Assembly: GCA_964434425.1 (NCBI GenBank)
Contig: CAYSVH010000007.1
Location: forward strand, 1-64,000
Direction: 5' to 3'
From: CALMEC01 sp964434425
GTDB taxonomy: Bacteria > Actinomycetota > Thermoleophilia > Miltoncostaeales > Miltoncostaeaceae
DNA: 64,000 bases
In this document: positions 50,082-58,170 of the stretch, piece by piece
How the letters are laid out: every line of letters begins with the position of its first letter
How positions within the stretch are numbered: the stretch's first letter is position 1
Program-made: the position numbers and the translations under genes
The notes under the pieces: model-generated
The model's database searches: none
Seen by the model: the letters and a program-made list of their open reading frames with translations, nothing else
What the model was told of the DNA's origin: nothing

Positions 50082-52466
50082 GTGGATTCGCGTAGTGAGA
50101 ACCTGCTCGGCCTGGACGAGGTGCGGGCCCGTGTCGCCGCCATCTGCCAGACCCCGCAGGGCGCTGCTCTCGCCGGGGGGCGCGATGTCGCGGGTGATCC
50201 GGACGAGGTCGTGATGCGGCAGGCCGTCACCACGGAGGCCACCGAGCTGCGGCGGCTGGGGATGGCGGTGGGCGCCGGCGCCCGGGAGATCGCGGAGGCC
50301 GTCGACAACGCTCAGCACGGCGGCGCGCTCGAGATCGAATCGCTGACCGCCGTGGCCGCGACGGCCGCCGTCGCCGTCGAGGTCGCCGAGGCCGTCGTCA
50401 CGCACGAGGAGGAGGTCCCCCTCCTGACCGACGTCGCACGGGGGGTCGCGACCGTTCCGCTGCGCGCACTGGTCGACATGTTCGACGCGGCCCTCGACGG
50501 CCACGGCGGGGTGCGCGACAGTGCGTCGCCGGATCTGGGACGCGCCCGCAGGCTGGTCGCCGATGCCCGGTCCGCGGCGGCCGAGACCCTCCGGTCGGTG
50601 GCCAAGCGCGCGGGTAAGCATCTGCAGGAGAGCTTCCTGACCGAACGCGGCGGACGTCCGGTACTGGCCGTCAAGGCGTCGTCGCGAAGCGCCGTGCCCG
50701 GAATCGTGCATGACCGGTCCGCCACGGGACAGACCATCTTCGTCGAGCCGCTCGAGGTGGTGGAGGCCAACAACCTCGTCCGGGAGCGCGAGGCCGCCGA
50801 ACGCATGGAGGTGGAGCGAGTCCTTCAGCGGCTGTCGGGCGTCGTGGGTGACGACGCCGGCCTTCTCACCGCGGCGGTCGCGGCCCTCGCGGACATCGAT
50901 CTCGCCTTCGCCCTGGCGGACCTGTCGCTGCGCTGGCGGGGTTGCGAGGTGACGATCGGCGGCGACGTCGCCCTCGTCGGAGCGCGCCACCCACTGCTCG
51001 ATCCGGGGGCCGTGGTTCCTGTCGACCTTCCGCTCACGGGTCTCCGCGTGCTGGTGGTGAGCGGGCCGAACGCCGGCGGTAAGACGGTCGGCCTGAAGAC
51101 GCTCGGCGTCCTGGCGGCGTGCCATCAGATGGGCCTTCGCCCCCCTGCGACGGAGGCCCGCCTTCCGGTCTTCGACACGATCCTGGCCGACATCGGTGAC
51201 GAGCAGAGCATCGAACGGAGCCTCTCCACCTTCTCGGGGCACGTGCGCCGCCTCATCGACATCCTGTCCGCCGCGGGACCGCGCTCCCTGGTCCTCCTGG
51301 ACGAACTGGCCGCCGGCACCGATCCGGGGGAGGGGGCGGCGCTCGCCGTCGCGGTGCTCGACACCCTCATGGCGCGCGGTGCCCTGACCCTGGTCACGAC
51401 CCACCATCACGAGCTGAAGGGCTGGGCCAGCCAGTCCGACGCCGCCGCGAACGCCGCCGTCGGCTTCGACGCCGAACACCTGCTCCCGACGTTCGAGCTT
51501 CGGGTCGGCGAGCCGGGTGCGTCGCAGGCCCTCGACGTCGCGGAGCGGCTCGGTCTGCCGGACGCCATCCTCAGCGCAGCGCGCGAACGCCTGGGGCAGG
51601 ATCGCCAGGGGATGGAGGCGCTTCTGCGCGACGCTGCGGCCGCGCGGGTGGCCGCGGAGGAGGAACGCGATCGCGCGTACCGCGAACGCGACGAGGCCGC
51701 GAAGGCCCGGCGCGACGTGGAGGCCCGGGAGCGGGAGCTCGCACGCCAGGTGGAGCGGGTGCGGGCAAGCGTCGAGAAGGAACGGCAGCGCGCCCGGGAG
51801 GACGCCGAACGGGACCTCGCGCAGATGCGCGCCGACATGGACGCGTTCCGCAAGGAGATCTCCGCGGCGCGGCGTGAGGAGCGGAGACGGAAGGCGCGGC
51901 AGGAGACCGGCCGGCACGAGGCCGAGCGCGACCGCCGCCTGGGAGCGGCGTCCGAGGCGGCCGGTCGCGCCGCCGCGCATCTGTCGACGCCGGCCCCGCC
52001 TCCGGGAACGGCGAGCGACGAACCCATCGATGTGGGCGACGCCGTCATCGTGAGTGACCTCGGGGTGCGGGGCACGGTCGTCGCCGTGTCGGGCGACGAG
52101 GTCGAGGTGCAGGGACCGTCGGCGCGGCTCAGGCTGAAGCGGTCGCGGGTCGCGCACGATCATCGGGTGGTCGCGAAACCCTCGTCGGCTCCGGTTCGCG
52201 AGGTCCGCCCCGAGACTCCCGCGGTGTCGGGCGAGATCGACGTGCGCGGCGAGAGGGCGGAGGCCGCCCGGGCCGCCGTGCGCAGCTACATCGACCTCGC
52301 TGCCAGCAGCGGGCGCGACAGCGTCCGCATCATCCACGGGCGCGGCACCGGTGCGCTGAGAGCGGCGATCGCCGACGAGCTGAGGGCGCACCCGTTGGTG
52401 GGATCGTCGCGGATGGCGGGCCCGGACGAGGGGGGCGACGGTGCCACCGTCGCCGAGCTTCGCTGA
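50082..52466 (+). CDS. mutS2: Endonuclease MutS2
   Basis: A 794-residue MutS2. Start GTG 50082 (SRSENLLGLDEVRARVAA is the usual N-terminus). Walker A GPNAGGKTVGLKT (about 328), the FDTILADIGDEQSIERSLSTFS block, Walker B-type LVLLDELAAGTDP, a long Arg/Glu coiled coil (about 510-640) and the C-terminal Smr nuclease domain (about 715-794, with DVRGERAEAA and IIHGRGTGAL). MutS2 inhibits recombination or rescues collided ribosomes; it is not mismatch repair. TAGCAT from repeat copy 9 lies 8 nt upstream and there is no Shine-Dalgarno. Confidence 0.94.
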   Translation: MDSRSENLLGLDEVRARVAAICQTPQGAALAGGRDVAGDPDEVVMRQAVTTEATELRRLGMAVGAGAREIAEAVDNAQHGGALEIESLTAVAATAAVAVEVAEAVVTHEEEVPLLTDVARGVATVPLRALVDMFDAALDGHGGVRDSASPDLGRARRLVADARSAAAETLRSVAKRAGKHLQESFLTERGGRPVLAVKASSRSAVPGIVHDRSATGQTIFVEPLEVVEANNLVREREAAERMEVERVLQRLSGVVGDDAGLLTAAVAALADIDLAFALADLSLRWRGCEVTIGGDVALVGARHPLLDPGAVVPVDLPLTGLRVLVVSGPNAGGKTVGLKTLGVLAACHQMGLRPPATEARLPVFDTILADIGDEQSIERSLSTFSGHVRRLIDILSAAGPRSLVLLDELAAGTDPGEGAALAVAVLDTLMARGALTLVTTHHHELKGWASQSDAAANAAVGFDAEHLLPTFELRVGEPGASQALDVAERLGLPDAILSAARERLGQDRQGMEALLRDAAAARVAAEEERDRAYRERDEAAKARRDVEARERELARQVERVRASVEKERQRAREDAERDLAQMRADMDAFRKEISAARREERRRKARQETGRHEAERDRRLGAASEAAGRAAAHLSTPAPPPGTASDEPIDVGDAVIVSDLGVRGTVVAVSGDEVEVQGPSARLRLKRSRVAHDHRVVAKPSSAPVREVRPETPAVSGEIDVRGERAEAARAAVRSYIDLAASSGRDSVRIIHGRGTGALRAAIADELRAHPLVGSSRMAGPDEGGDGATVAELR

Positions 52467-52651
52467 TAAATTGTCGGTGGGACGATAAGTGTGTCGTCAG
52501 CGGTGCTACGCGGTCTCGCCGAGCCCGGATGCGCATCGGTGGCCCCATGGGGAAGGTGCTTCGCCGGTCGGTCTCACCTCCGAGCCGGACGGGTGCGGGC
52601 TCACCTGCCCACGGGCGGAGCCGGCCGCGGCGAACCTGACAGCATGGGTCC

Positions 52652-54298
52652 ATGGACCGGCCCCTTGACGAACGTGTGCGCGATTGGATCGCGATCGACC
52701 CGGATCCCGACGACCGCCGTGAGACCCGGTCGATGCTCGACGCCGGTGCATGGGATCAGCTGAACGAACGCTTCGCGGGTCGTGTGGCGTTCGGGACCGC
52801 GGGTCTGCGTGCGCCCATGATGGCGGGGCCGACCGGGATGAACCGGCTGGTGGTCCGCCAGTCAGCGGCGGGTATCGCCCGCCATCTGAGGACGCAGGGC
52901 GACGTGGGTGGTGGCGTCGTCGTGACCCACGATGCGCGCCATCGGTCCGCCGAGTTCGCCGCCGACTGCGCCGAGGTCATCGCGGCACACGGCATCCCCG
53001 TCGTCCTGGCGAACGAGCCGGTGCCCACACCGGTCGGTGTCTTCGCGGTGCGGCATCTGGACATGGCGGCCGGGATCGTCATTACGGCCAGCCACAACCC
53101 GCCGCAGGACAACGGACTCAAACTCTTCATGGGAGACGGCGCCCAGATCGTCCCTCCCGTCGACGAGCACGTCGCCGCGCAGATCGACGCCGTCGTCGCC
53201 GACGGGGTGATCCTCCCGGACGACGATCCGGCACCCGTCTCATCCATGGCGGGCTCGGTGGTCGACGCGTACCTGGCGTCGGTTCGCGATCGCTATCCGG
53301 CGCCGGCCGGCCCGATCACGGTCGCCATGACGGCGATGCACGGGGTGGGCGGGGCGACGTTGCGCGGGCTGCTCACCGAACTCGGGTACCGGGTCCACGT
53401 CGTCGCGGAACAGCAGGATCCCGATCCGGATTTCCCGACCGTGGCCTTTCCGAACCCCGAGGAACCGGGCGCCACGGATCTGCTGGCGGCGCTCGTGCAC
53501 GAGGTGGGTGCCGCAGTCGGCCTCGCCCTCGACCCGGATGCCGACCGGGTGGCCGTGGTCGTGCCGGACGCGGACGGTGTGCGCCAGCTGACGGGAGATG
53601 AGGTGGGCGGCCTTCTGGGGGAGTGGCTTCTGTCCGAGGTCGCGATCTCCGGTGACGACCGACTCGTGGCGACCACCGTGGTCTCGTCGTCCCGTCTCGG
53701 TCGCATCGCGGCGCGGCACGGCGTGCGCTATGCGGAGACGCTCACCGGCTTCAAGTGGCTGTCACGTCCCGCACTCGACACGCCGGCGTGGACCCAGGTG
53801 CTCGCCTACGAAGAGGCGATCGGATACGCGATCGGCCCGGACGTGCACGACAAGGACGGGATCTCGGCCGCGGTCGCGATGGCCGCCCTGGTGGCGTCGC
53901 TCGACTCCCTGGGCGAGACGATCCCGGGCATGCTCGATCGGCTGGACCGACTGGACGGAGCGCACGTCACCCGCAACTTCTCGCTCCGATATGAGGGATT
54001 GGGCTGGCGGGAGCGGCGGGATGCGACCGTCGCGGACCTCGTCGCGGCACCCCCGGAACGGGTGGGGGAGCAGACGGTGGCGGAGGTGACGCGCCTGGCC
54101 CCGGACGTGTTGCGCGTGATCCTCGACGGCGGCGTACGGGTGCTGGTGCGTCCCAGCGGCACCGAGGCCAAGCTCAAGTGCTACTGCGAGGCCGTGGAGG
54201 AGGTCGCGGACGGCGACGTGACCGGTGCCCGGTCGCGGGCGGCCCGGCGGCTGGACGGTGTCGAGGCGGCGCTCCGGGACCTGCTGGGCGGCGACTGA
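52652..54298 (+). CDS. Phosphoglucomutase/phosphomannomutase (alpha-phosphohexomutase)
   Basis: A 548-residue alpha-D-phosphohexomutase. Phosphoserine loop TASHNPPQDNGLK (Ser147), metal loop LDPDADRVAV, sugar-binding GFKWLSRPALD, YEEAIGYAI with the substrate-selecting Glu, and C-terminal phosphate-binding RPSGTEAKLK. Length and the long C-terminal part fit the PGM2-like/ phosphoribo-type branch, interconverting hexose-1- and 6-phosphates (glycogen and cell wall). ATG 52652. It is monocistronic; the GGTGCC palindrome follows its stop. Confidence 0.92.
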   Translation: MDRPLDERVRDWIAIDPDPDDRRETRSMLDAGAWDQLNERFAGRVAFGTAGLRAPMMAGPTGMNRLVVRQSAAGIARHLRTQGDVGGGVVVTHDARHRSAEFAADCAEVIAAHGIPVVLANEPVPTPVGVFAVRHLDMAAGIVITASHNPPQDNGLKLFMGDGAQIVPPVDEHVAAQIDAVVADGVILPDDDPAPVSSMAGSVVDAYLASVRDRYPAPAGPITVAMTAMHGVGGATLRGLLTELGYRVHVVAEQQDPDPDFPTVAFPNPEEPGATDLLAALVHEVGAAVGLALDPDADRVAVVVPDADGVRQLTGDEVGGLLGEWLLSEVAISGDDRLVATTVVSSSRLGRIAARHGVRYAETLTGFKWLSRPALDTPAWTQVLAYEEAIGYAIGPDVHDKDGISAAVAMAALVASLDSLGETIPGMLDRLDRLDGAHVTRNFSLRYEGLGWRERRDATVADLVAAPPERVGEQTVAEVTRLAPDVLRVILDGGVRVLVRPSGTEAKLKCYCEAVEEVADGDVTGARSRAARRLDGVEAALRDLLGGD

Positions 54299-54375
54299 CG
54301 CCGCGATGTCTCAATCCGTTGAGGTGGCGGGCGGAACACGACGAACCGATGCTCCGATCCGCCTGGCGGAGGGAG

Positions 54376-54414
54376 CGTACGCACGTCCGGTGCCAGGCAC
54401 CGGACGTGCGTACG
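54376..54414. repeat. GGTGCCAGGCACC-centred palindrome, copy 1
   Basis: A perfect 39-nt palindrome: arms of 19 nt (CGTACGCACGTCCGGTGCC and its complement) around a single A at 54395. It lies 78 nt after the stop of the phosphohexomutase gene. It has no T-tract, so it is REP-like rather than a standard terminator. Confidence 0.85.
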
Positions 54415-54482
54415 AGGGCGGGGTCCGTCAGAAGGTCCGAATGAGCAGGCGAATTGAGTTTGTGTGATTTGGCACGCGCAAG

Positions 54483-54818
54483 TTAAGTGCCTGGCACCGG
54501 ACTTGCGTGGCCAATGAAGCGGCGGACGTGCAGTACGCGCCGATCGTCGACGGCGTCGGCCCGTCCTTGCGCGATCGTGAGCGCTGTGAGCTGTTCCGGA
54601 CGCCCTGTCACGACGAGCCGGAGGTCGGAATGATCATCGTCGACCTCCCACGTCACGAACCCGCAGCAGGCGGTCTCCGCGGCGACGAGCTCTCGCATGC
54701 CCTGGACGGTGTCGACAGGTATCCGATCGGCCACTCCCGCTGGCGTGATTTCCGTGGGTGACGGTTCTGATGAGCCGGATCGGACGACGGTCCGGAAGTG
54801 ATACCTGTCACCGTGCAT
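54483..54818 (-). CDS. Small conserved protein, unknown (CCxF-type)
   Basis: A 111-residue soluble protein. MRELVAAETACCGFVTWEV and LRLVVTGRPEQLTALTIA match, from memory, a small family with an (A)AExxCCxFxxF core found near metal-resistance and regulatory genes; the adjacent Cys pair suggests metal binding. ATG 54818 has GAGG 5 nt upstream. The last four codons (PVPGT then TAA) run into a half-copy of the GGTGCC palindrome, so the repeat rewrote the C-terminus. Divergent from ccmE by 33 nt. Confidence 0.65.
   Translation of the reverse strand: MHGDRYHFRTVVRSGSSEPSPTEITPAGVADRIPVDTVQGMRELVAAETACCGFVTWEVDDDHSDLRLVVTGRPEQLTALTIAQGRADAVDDRRVLHVRRFIGHASPVPGT
54487..54503. repeat. Half copy of the GGTGCC palindrome at the end of a gene
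   Basis: GTGCCTGGCACCGGACTTG: the core GTGCC-T-GGCAC with one arm (CCGGACTT) like that of the 54376 copy. It overlaps the last codons of the small protein gene at 54483-54818. Confidence 0.6.
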
Positions 54819-54851
54819 TCATCCTCGCCCGCTCGATAGGATGCGCGCATC

Positions 54852-55274
54852 ATGAGGTCCAAAGCTCGTTTCGTCATCGCCCTCGGGCTCGCCGGTCTTC
54901 TCGGTGCGGCTCTCGTCTGGTTCTCCATCGGAGGATCGCTCGAGACGTATGCCGCTCCCGGTGACCTCCAGGCGAACGGTGAGACCTATCGGCTGAACGC
55001 CGTGGTCTCGGACGGCTCGCCCGCCGACGTCGCGCAGCAGGCCCTCGCCGCGGAGGGAACCAAGTTCCAGGTCCAGGATCAGGACGATCCCTCGAAGACC
55101 GTGTGGGTCAACTACCGCGGAATCGTCCCGGACACGTTCCAGGACGGCAGGGAGATTGTGGTGACCGGCCATATGGAGGGTACGACCTTCGTCGGGAAGC
55201 GTGACACGCTGATCGCGAAGTGCCCGTCCAAGTTCGAGGCCCAGAAGTCACCACAGCCCGCATCGGAACAGTGA
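54852..55274 (+). CDS. ccmE: Cytochrome c maturation protein CcmE, Cys-type haem site
   Basis: A 140-residue haem chaperone: signal anchor (FVIALGLAGLLGAALVWF), then the OB-fold periplasmic/extracellular domain. Usual CcmE binds haem through His in HxxxY; here the site reads AKCPSKFE, Cys124 three residues before Phe128. The Cys-type (CxxxY) variant is known, but Tyr is replaced by Phe here. TAGGAT (54837-54842) lies 9 nt upstream and no Shine-Dalgarno is evident. Followed by ccmF 13 nt later. Confidence 0.9.
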   Translation: MRSKARFVIALGLAGLLGAALVWFSIGGSLETYAAPGDLQANGETYRLNAVVSDGSPADVAQQALAAEGTKFQVQDQDDPSKTVWVNYRGIVPDTFQDGREIVVTGHMEGTTFVGKRDTLIAKCPSKFEAQKSPQPASEQ

Positions 55275-55287
55275 GACCCGCGACGAG

Positions 55288-57279
55288 ATGAGCCTCTTCG
55301 GGCGCGCACTCCTGCTCGTCGCGCTCGCGGTCTCCGTGTTCACGGTGGTCGCGGCCCTCCGCGGGCGCACCCCCCGCAACCGTGCCTGGTTCTTCGCCGG
55401 CCAGCGCGGCGTCTACGCCCTGTTCGGCGTCTTCACGGTGGCCGTGGTCGGGCTGGTCTCCGCCCTCATCGGGAACAACTTCTCGCTGGTCGCCGTCGCC
55501 AACTACTCGAGCACCGAGATGCCGCTCCACCTGAGGATCACGGCACTGTGGGCCAGCCAGTCCGGATCGCTGCTCTTCTGGGCGTGGCTCCTCACGGGCT
55601 TCACATCGCTCGCGGTGTTCCTGAACCGGCGGCGCAACCGGGAGCTCATGCCCGTCGTCATCGCCGTGCTGGCCGCCCTCATCGGCTTCTTCGCCCTCGT
55701 GCTGTCGTTCGTCTCGAGTCCCTTCGAGACGATGCGCGTGGTGCCCGAGAACGGCCAGGGCCTGGTCTCCGCGCTGCGCAACCCGTACATGGTGTCGCAT
55801 CCGCCGATGCTGTACCTCGGGTACGTGTCCATCGCCATCCCGTTCGCCTTCGCGATCGCGGCCCTGGTCACCCGGCGCCTGGACAGCGCATGGCTCGGGA
55901 GCATCCGCAAGTGGACGCTCGCCAGCTGGGCCTTCCTCGGGATCGGGATCATCCTCGGAGCCAAATGGGCGTACGAGTCGCTCTCCTTCGGCGGCTACTG
56001 GATCTGGGATCCGGTCGAGAACGCGGCGCTTCTGCCATGGCTCACGGGGACGGCCTTCCTGCACTCCGTGATGGTGCAGGAGCGACGGGGGATGCTGAAG
56101 ATCTGGAACATGGCGCTGATCGTCATCACGTTCGCGCTCACCATGTTCGGCACTCTTCTCACCCGCTCGGGGATCGTGAGCAGCGTCCACAACTTCGGGG
56201 CGCAGACGGTCGGCCCGTACATCCTCGGCGTCCTGATCATCACCCTCGCCGGCGGCACCTACCTCATCATCACGCGGCTGCCCGAGCTGCGCAGCCAGAA
56301 CTCGCTCGAGAGCTACTTCTCGCGTGAGGCGATCTTCCTCTACAACAACCTGCTGCTCGTCGGGCTCGCCTTCATCGTGGTGTGGGGGACGATGTACCCC
56401 GTGATCAGCGAGCTGATCCGCGGCGAACGCATCACCGTCGGGCGTGGCTTCTTCGACCAGGTGGCCGCACCCATCGGGGTGGCGCTCCTCCTGCTGACGG
56501 GGATCGGGCCCCTCATGCCGTGGCGGCGTGCGTCCTGGGAACTGGTCCGCCGGCGCTTCCTGTCGCCGGGGATCGTGACCGCCGCGGCCCTTCCGCTCCT
56601 CCTTCTCACCGATGCGCGCACGAACTGGGTGACACTGGGGGTCCTGCTCATCGCGATCTTCTCGGCGGGCTGCATCGCCTCCGAGTTCTGGCGGGGGACA
56701 AAGGTCCGCAAGGCACACGGTGGGGTGTCGTGGTGGGGCGCGTTCTCGCAGCTCATCTCACGCAACCGGCGTCGCTACGGCGGGTACATCGTCCACATCG
56801 GCATCGTGCTCGTCATCGTGGGCATCGCGGTGTCGCGGTCGTTCCTCTCGGAGGGCAGCTTCAGCCTGGCGCAGGGGGAGTCCGCACGGGTGGGCGACTA
56901 CGTGTTCACGGCGCAGGAGGTCACCCGCGGGCGCACGGACCAGGCGATGGTGACCGCCGCTCGCGTGACGGTCACGACGCCGGACGGCGCACACGTCACG
57001 GACCTCACCCCGCAGATCCACGTGTACACGTCCAACCGGGACATCGGGAACGAGATCGCGATCTCCAGCACCATGGAGCGCGACATCTGGATGTACATGG
57101 CCGGATCGAGTGAGGACGGCATCGCGTCACTCCACGTGTTCATCAATCCCATGGTCGCGTGGATCTGGGCGGGCGGGATCATCTTCCTGCTGGGTGCAGT
57201 GGTCGCCGGGTGGCCGCAGGGGAAGCGACGACGACTGCCACAGACGGTGGCCGGTACGGAGCAGACGAGCCGAGCGTGA
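55288..57279 (+). CDS. ccmF: Cytochrome c haem lyase subunit CcmF
   Basis: A 663-residue membrane protein with about 14-15 helices. The WWD haem-handling motif lies in GGYWIWDPVENAALLPW (about 236-252), and GTLLTRSGIVSSVH is conserved; a large extracellular loop (about 520-620) follows RRRYGGYIVHIGIVLVI. It joins haem from CcmE to apocytochrome c. Completes with ccmE and a CcmI-like protein; ccmABCD and ccmGH are not in the window. The stop overlaps the next GTG (GTGA). Confidence 0.94.
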   Translation: MSLFGRALLLVALAVSVFTVVAALRGRTPRNRAWFFAGQRGVYALFGVFTVAVVGLVSALIGNNFSLVAVANYSSTEMPLHLRITALWASQSGSLLFWAWLLTGFTSLAVFLNRRRNRELMPVVIAVLAALIGFFALVLSFVSSPFETMRVVPENGQGLVSALRNPYMVSHPPMLYLGYVSIAIPFAFAIAALVTRRLDSAWLGSIRKWTLASWAFLGIGIILGAKWAYESLSFGGYWIWDPVENAALLPWLTGTAFLHSVMVQERRGMLKIWNMALIVITFALTMFGTLLTRSGIVSSVHNFGAQTVGPYILGVLIITLAGGTYLIITRLPELRSQNSLESYFSREAIFLYNNLLLVGLAFIVVWGTMYPVISELIRGERITVGRGFFDQVAAPIGVALLLLTGIGPLMPWRRASWELVRRRFLSPGIVTAAALPLLLLTDARTNWVTLGVLLIAIFSAGCIASEFWRGTKVRKAHGGVSWWGAFSQLISRNRRRYGGYIVHIGIVLVIVGIAVSRSFLSEGSFSLAQGESARVGDYVFTAQEVTRGRTDQAMVTAARVTVTTPDGAHVTDLTPQIHVYTSNRDIGNEIAISSTMERDIWMYMAGSSEDGIASLHVFINPMVAWIWAGGIIFLLGAVVAGWPQGKRRRLPQTVAGTEQTSRA

Positions 57280-57572
57280 TCGGAGGAGTCATCGTCGCGC
57301 TGCTCGCCCTCGTGGTGGTGCTCGTCGTCGCCTGGCCGCTCGTGCGCCGGGACGGGGGCGCGGACCCCGTCGCGGACGATCCCCGACGTCGTGAGCTCGA
57401 CGTCGAGATCGAGACGGCGCTGCGGTCCATCCGCGAGATCGAGTTCGACCACCGGTCGGGCAACCTCAGCCGAGAGGACTTCGTCGAGCTGGACCGGGCC
57501 GAGCGCGCGAAGGCTGCGCGTCTCCTGCGGCGCCGGGACGCGCTCGACGCGGGGGACGAGACCTCCGTCTGA
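57276..57572 (+). CDS. CcmI/CycH-like small membrane protein
   Basis: A 98-residue protein: one membrane helix (IGGVIVALLALVVVLVVAWPLV) and a charged coiled coil (ELDVEIETALRSIREIEFDHRSGNLSREDF). The sequence matches the N-terminal part of CcmI (LRELEFDxxxGKLSxEDY), which escorts apocytochrome c; TPR repeats are missing. It begins inside the ccmF stop (GTGA overlap). Confidence 0.82.
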   Translation: MIGGVIVALLALVVVLVVAWPLVRRDGGADPVADDPRRRELDVEIETALRSIREIEFDHRSGNLSREDFVELDRAERAKAARLLRRRDALDAGDETSV

Positions 57573-57628
57573 CCGCTGCCGTGTGGTTCGCGGTTCGGCC
57601 CGTCCGGGGGCTGGCGGGTGCCGCCGTG

Positions 57629-57679
57629 CGTGAGGGGTGAGGCCGCTGGTGCCAGGCACCAGCGGCCTCACCCCTCACG
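57629..57679. repeat. GGTGCCAGGCACC-centred palindrome, copy 2
   Basis: A perfect 51-nt palindrome: 25-nt arms (outer CGTGAGGGGTGAGGCCGCT, inner GGTGCC) around one A at 57654. It lies 56 nt after the CcmI-like stop. A second, imperfect copy follows 54 nt later. Confidence 0.88.
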
Positions 57680-57733
57680 GCGCACAACAAGAAATCAGCT
57701 GCAAATCCTGCTGTTCCGTGCATCGCCATCCAT

Positions 57734-57776
57734 CGCCGTGAGGCCGGCGGTGCCAGGCACCAGCGGCCTCACGGCG
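57734..57776. repeat. GGTGCCAGGCACC-centred palindrome, copy 3
   Basis: 43 nt: arms of 21 nt with two mismatches (CGCCGTGAGGCCG-GC-GGTGCC against GCT) around A57755. It shares the GTGAGGCCG arm with copy 2, giving a two-palindrome arrangement (54 nt spacer) like a REPIN. Confidence 0.83.
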
Positions 57777-58170
57777 CGTCCAGGCACGCGGAGAATCGGC
57801 CCGCCGAGGCGTCATGCCCTCTAACCCGGGCGTCGCGCTCCGAGCCCGGGACGACGCGCCGTCCATCGTGGGTCGTCTTGCATCGTGGGACGGTATTGCG
57901 TCGACTGCAAGGTTTCTTCCAGTACATGGGCCCGGCACTCAAGTATCGCGATTTGCAGGACGATCATTCGTGAGCAGGGATGCACGTGACGGGCCGCCAG
58001 GACAGGTTCTGTGGAAACAGCAGGCTTGACCACATCGGCGAAGAACTGGCAAAGTGCCCGCCGTTCCAACCGCTTCCCCAGGAGCGTCCCGTGGATCTCG
58101 GAGTTTGTCCCACGGGAACGACTTACAGCCGACGGCAATACGGTCATCGGCGGAAAAGGAGCCACGGATT
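57777..58170 (+). other. Upstream region of the M23 peptidase gene
   Basis: 394 nt without a supported gene. It contains a stem (TCCCGTGG at 58087-58094 pairing with CCACGGGA at 58110-58117) and ends with GGAG 9-10 nt before the TTG start. I looked for a c-di-AMP riboswitch, which often precedes such wall hydrolases, and did not find its conserved blocks. Confidence 0.4.

Noticed and set aside
52491..52651. Short frame before the phosphohexomutase gene
   Set aside because: Arg/Gly/Pro-rich, overlaps the gene start in another frame and has no conserved features.
57777..58170. c-di-AMP (ydaO) riboswitch before the M23 gene
   Set aside because: The conserved riboswitch blocks could not be found in the leader.
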